From assembly GCA_002197995.1 (NCBI GenBank), contig NGZR01000003.1, forward strand, positions 6,510,001 to 6,574,000: 64,000 nucleotides of DNA, written 5' to 3'. Positions 59,994 to 64,000 of the stretch are shown piece after piece. This DNA is from Gaeumannomyces sp. JS-464 (Eukaryota > Ascomycota > Sordariomycetes > Magnaporthales > Magnaporthaceae). How positions within the stretch are numbered: position 1 is the stretch's first letter; every line of letters begins with the position of its first letter. The notes beneath the pieces were generated by a model. It was not told the DNA's origin. It saw only the letters and a list, made by a program, of their open reading frames with translations, and made no database searches. A program made the translations under genes and the position numbers.

Positions 59994-61643
59994 CTAGCCC
60001 ATGATCATGCCCTTCATGCCAGCGAGATCTCCCTCTTTGGCAGCAATCTCGAAGTATCCGTAGATGATGCTGTTGAGCGCATATTAGTATCAGGTCATAT
60101 CAACCACAAGTCTCAGGGATATGGGTGCTAATGTTCAACTTACGTGACGGCAAGAAGAGTACCGGTGCCGGAGCCGAGAGCGCCCATGAGGTCGCTGGCG
60201 ACAGAGAGGGCACCAATGCAGGCACCGCCAAAGGCGGCGGCGGTGGGGATTATGCGCTTCAGCTCCTTGTACATGCTCTGGTCGCGGTGGCCGGCCATGA
60301 CGAGACCCTGGTCCTTGAGCTGCTTGGCAACGTCGCGGGGGCTCGAGCCGGAGACCTCAATCCAGGTCTTGGAGAAGACGGCGCAGGCAGTGAGCATGTA
60401 GGCGATGTACAGCGCTGTGTGGATGGGGTCAACGAGGGCCTCCTTGAAGTTCATCGGAGGCGACATGTAGTAGGTGAGGCCCGAGACGGCCGTCAGCTGA
60501 GAGGTGCCGTCCTTGGCCTCCCAGACACCAAAGAGGCGGACCAGGAGGTTCTCCGAGAAGCGCGAGTACAGCATTTGCGAAATGATGAAGATGTTGGACG
60601 ATAGGGCGCTTTGCAGCATGATGGGCATGTTGGAGGTGTAAAACAGGCGGACGGGGTACGAGCCGCGAGCGCCACGCTGGCGCGACGATTTAACGGGGAT
60701 TTCGACGCGGAGGCCCTGAAGGTAGATGACGGCGGCGAAAACGACGCAGGTGGCCAGCAGGTTCATAATGTTGGGCAGGTTCTGGCGGTAGAAAGCCTCC
60801 TGCAGCGCGCGCTGCTTGTTGGGCCAGGTCATGAGGAGGTGGAACAACGCAATGACGGCGCCCTCGTATTCGGGGCCGCGGCCGGTGTTGATACTGGTGG
60901 GGGAAAAGGCCTTCCACATGATGGATTCGCAGATGTTTGTAGCGATGAACAGCGAGATGCCGCTGCCGAGGCCGTATCCCTTTTGCAGGAGCTCGTCCAG
61001 GAGGATGACCATCATGCCGGCAATAAATAGCTGGAGGATCAGGAGAAAGACGATACCGGCGCCCAGCTCCGAGGGGGGGCCGTAGAGCCCGGTGAAGACG
61101 TAGACGGTGGCGGTGCCGGCAGACAGGATGAAAGCAAACAGCTTCTGGGCGGTCTGGTAAAGCTCACGGTCGGACTTGAGGTCGAGGTTGACGTCGATCA
61201 TGTGGGTGCCCGCCAGAAGCTGGAAGACCATGCCCGACGAGATGATGGGCGTGATTCCCAGCTCCATCAGCGTGCCTCGGTTGCTGGCCAACATCATGCG
61301 CAGCCAGTATAGCGGGTCAGAGGTGTCCGAGGACACAATGCCGTAAAGCGGCATCTGGCTCATGACCAGGAAGACCAGGAGGGTGAGGCCAGTCCACATC
61401 AACTTTTGGTTGAAGGGGATCTTGGTCTCGGGCTGCTGGACCTCGGGGAGGAACGGCACGAAGGGCTTGACGAGGTCAAGGAACCGTACTAGAGGGAGCG
61501 CGCGATCGCAAAGGTCAGCACACGCTGCTGGGACGACAGACGGCCTGCGCGACACCGGGGGCGCGCAGCCGCGGGCCTAGATGAGGGCGACGAGGAGGCG
61601 CGCGGCGGCGGCATCGCGGGAGCAGCAACTCACAAGAACTCAT
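59994..61643 (-). CDS. SEC61: Sec61 translocon alpha subunit
   Basis: Exon 1 is only 10 nt (61643-61634, MSS plus one base). Intron 61633-61489 leads to [20 protein letters not shown], and intron 60143-60070 leads to the last exon [20 protein letters not shown]. 476 residues, the usual length. Ten hydrophobic segments, with the plug region near [20 protein letters not shown] and the conserved [15 protein letters not shown]. The cytosolic loop 8 motif [18 protein letters not shown], which contacts the ribosome, is present. It forms the ER protein-conducting channel with Sss1 and Sbh1. No frame defects. Divergent from MOD5. Confidence 0.97.
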
Positions 61644-62201
61644 GGTGGGCAATTATTTCCGAACGCTCATCTAAAACAGGTGTTGAAGAAAGAAAAAGGG
61701 GATTGCTGTCCGTCGGTCGGGCGGGCGAGGGGGGAACGCGTCTGCGTTTTTATCTTGACGAAGGAAAGGAAAGGAGGAAGGCCGCAGAAACCAGAAGACG
61801 GCGCTGTGGCAGATGTGGCTCCAACGTGGGAAATCTCAATAACTGCGATGTGTTCAAATTGCGGAAGTGGATTGGGCTGGCACGTGACCGCGTCAATTGG
61901 GATTGGGGGATTTGGGGAAGGTGCATGGATGTGGGCCGGCGGGCGGAAGGCTAACCCAGCCAAGAGCTGGTGGCGGGAGCTGGACCCCTGGTTTCGGAGT
62001 CGACCAGAAAAAAAGGAGATGGCCACTCGTGCATGGATTCCCGCCTGTCCCGTCGAAACCGGCTTCCCCAGCTTTCAGCGACTTGACCCCTGAAGAGTCC
62101 CAAGATAAAATTCTTTCGCAATCGACTTGCCCAAGGGTCGGTTAACCTTACGACCCATCGAGGGGCAGCAGACAAGCACAAACCTGCTCGGGGTGGGCTG
62201 C
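61644..62201. promoter_or_regulatory. Divergent promoter of SEC61 and MOD5
   Basis: 558 bp between the SEC61 ATG and the upstream MOD5 ATG. No other gene. A third in-frame ATG at 62127 exists but would precede the targeting sequence by an unusual 25 residues. Confidence 0.5.
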
Positions 62202-63956
62202 ATGCTGGCGAGGGCGCTGCCTGTGCGCCGTCTTTCTGCGTCGCGCCAGATTTCAAGCTCCACGTTGGTGCGGCGGCGTTATAACTCCAGCATGGCGGCG
62301 CAAAACACACCTCCCCCAGAGCCACTGATTGTGGTGCTAGGCACCACTGGGACGGGCAAATCTGATGTATGATCGCTGTCCTGTTCTGCTGTCCTGTTCT
62401 GCTGTCCTCTTTATTCTGCTACTATTTGTTCTTCCTGGAAAAAGAAAAGGAATCGAGGGCGGGGCTGACGTAGAACCATTATCCGCCCTTTGTCGTGGTG
62501 GCACTGTCCCGCCCATATTCATAGTTGGCCGTAGAGCTTGCCTGCCGTTTCAACGGCGAGGTCATCAACGCGGATGCCATGCAGATGTACAAGGGCCTGC
62601 CCATCATCACCAACAAGATATCGGCCGAGGAGCAGCGCGGGGTCCCGCACCACCTCCTGGGCAACATCGGCCTGGATGAGCCCACATGGACCGTGCACGA
62701 GTTCCGCCGCGAGGCCGGCAGGATCATCCGCGAGATCCGGAGCAGGGGCCGCCTGCCCATCGTCGTCGGCGGCACCCACTACTACGCTGACGGCCTGCTC
62801 TTTGACCACCGCCTGGTCACCAGGGCCGACGAGGCGAACGCCGCCGGGGACCAGGAGCAGCAGCAGCAGGATGGCCCGCAGCTCAGCGACGGCGAGGATC
62901 CGTCTCTACAGGACGCGCCGACCGAGACGCTGCTGGCGCGGCTGCGCGAGGTGGACCCGGCCATGGCCGAGCGCTGGCACCCCAACGACCGGCGCAAGAT
63001 CTGGCGCTCGCTGCAGATCTACCTCACCACGGGCCGGCGCGCGTCCGACATCTACGCCGAGCAGCAGCGGCGGCGCGACGAGGCCAAGCAGCAGCAGCAG
63101 CAGGCCGGCCACACCGCTGCTGCTACTGCTGCTCCCTGGGACACCCTTCTCTTCTGGGTCTACTCGAGGCGCGACGTGCTAAACGCCCGCCTGGACCGCC
63201 GCGTCGACGCGATGCTGGAGCGCGGCCTGGTCGACGAGACGCGCGAGCTGCACGACTACTACCTCGGGCGGGTTGCGGCGGCGCGGCGGCGGCGGGCACG
63301 TCGACCGCACGAGCGGCATCTGGCAGTCCATAGGCTTCGCGCAGATGGAGCCCTACCTGGACGCCTTGCGCCGGCAGCAGCATCAGCAAGGTGACAACGA
63401 CGGCGGCGCTACCGAGACCAGCCCCGCGCAGCTCGACGCGCTCAAGCGCTCGGGCGTCGAGGCCGTGAAGGGCGCGACGAGGCGGTACGCCAAGCACCAG
63501 AACCGGTGGATCACATACAAGACGCTCCCCCTGCTCCAGGAGGAGGGCGCGCTCGGACACCTGTTCCTGGTGGACAGCACCGCGGGGGCCGGCGCCTGGG
63601 CCGCCGACGTCGCGGACAAGGCGGCCGGCGTGGCGGCGAGGTACCTCGCGGGCGACGCGCTGCCCGCGCCCGAGGGCCTATCGGAGACGGCGGCCGAGGT
63701 GCTGCGCGCGAGCCTCGAAGCCGTCAACGGCCGCCGCGTGACGTGGAGCGCCAGGACCTGCGACGTGTGCAGGACCACCCTGGTCACCGAGGAGCTGTGG
63801 CAGACGCACATCAAGGGGAACCGCCACAAGCGGGCCGTCAAGGCCGCCCAGCGCCGGGCTCTTGCTGTTAGAGAGAATCGGACTACGGCATTGACGGTTG
63901 TGGAAGGAGATGTTCTACCAGATGCCATGCCATCGCCGAACAAGTCACAAACATAA
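62202..63956 (+). CDS. MOD5: tRNA dimethylallyltransferase (isopentenyltransferase), one frame slip
   Basis: P-loop GTTGTGKSD precedes an intron (62367-62524), and exon 2 continues LAVELACRFNGEVINADAMQ. Further signatures are YKGLPIITNKI, RLPIVVGGTHYYADGLLF, HPNDRRKIWRSLQIYL, RLDRRVDAMLERGLVDETREL and, after a one-base slip near 63268-63295 in a GGC-rich run, GIWQSIGFAQMEPYLDAL. A C-terminal C2H2 finger (CDVCRTTLVTEELWQTH) is typical of eukaryotic enzymes. It transfers an isopentenyl group to A37 of UNN-reading tRNAs. Two starts are seen: ATG 62202 adds MLARALPVRRLSASRQ, an Arg/Ser-rich, acid-free mitochondrial presequence; ATG 62292 (MAAQNTPPP) gives the cytosolic form, as in yeast MOD5. Confidence 0.92.
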
Positions 63957-64000
63957 AATCAACAGCATAGAAATCAGATAAAAGCCAATCAACTTTTGTT

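Noticed and set aside
1..64000. CRISPR arrays, bacterial operons or prophage
   Set aside because: Introns, fungal protein families and absence of regularly spaced repeats show eukaryotic nuclear DNA.

Overview
This is nuclear DNA of a filamentous ascomycete. Genes are GC-rich (strong C/G preference at third codon positions) and are interrupted by short introns of about 65-160 bp with GTRNGT donors, CTRAC branch sites and YAG acceptors. The conserved products are typically fungal: SDA1, SEC61, MOD5, a P4-ATPase, an ABCC transporter, a Clr5/ankyrin protein, a HET-domain protein and a homeobox regulator. The homeobox gene resembles what I recall of conidiation regulator HTF1/HOX2 of Magnaporthe, so I infer a Sordariomycete, possibly in or near Magnaporthales. 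I could not run a search.

Layout. 1-1.1 kb: a PrpF-family isomerase running off the left edge. 3.6-6.6 kb: a small unknown gene and an atypical Rho-like GTPase. 7.2-11.1 kb (minus): an RBR ubiquitin ligase and a coiled-coil protein, divergent from an Hsp70-like ATPase (12.6-14.7 kb). A 29-copy GGAAGA repeat separates that from a RraA-like aldolase (15-16 kb). 16.7-19.1 kb: a Clr5-ankyrin protein, divergent from SDA1 (20.7-23.0 kb). 23.2-29.2 kb: a PAQR membrane receptor and a P4 flippase. 30.8-38.7 kb: a decayed accessory island with an FAD-oxidase relic, a HET-domain gene, a divergent AAA-ATPase pseudogene, a truncated 5S rRNA copy and a small inverted-repeat element. 39.9-41.9 kb: the homeobox gene, preceded by a gene-poor stretch of about 7.8 kb. 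49.8-63.96 kb: a p34/Irc6-like adaptin-binding protein, a YBT1-like ABCC transporter, SEC61 alpha and MOD5 (divergent from SEC61).

Two overall points. First, many otherwise well-preserved genes (RBR, coiled-coil, Clr5, PAQR, P4-ATPase 3' end, HET, ABCC, MOD5, probably the GTPase and RraA) change frame by one base inside conserved sequence with no room for an intron. Because MOD5 and the ABCC transporter are unlikely to be dead, many of these are probably base-calling or assembly indels, and products spanning them should be read as composites. Second, the AAA and FAD relics also carry in-frame stops and a lost catalytic residue that all fit C-to-T changes at CpA, the context of repeat-induced point mutation. 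That island therefore looks genuinely degenerate. The remaining genes are housekeeping or regulatory and do not form one pathway; no biosynthetic cluster is visible.
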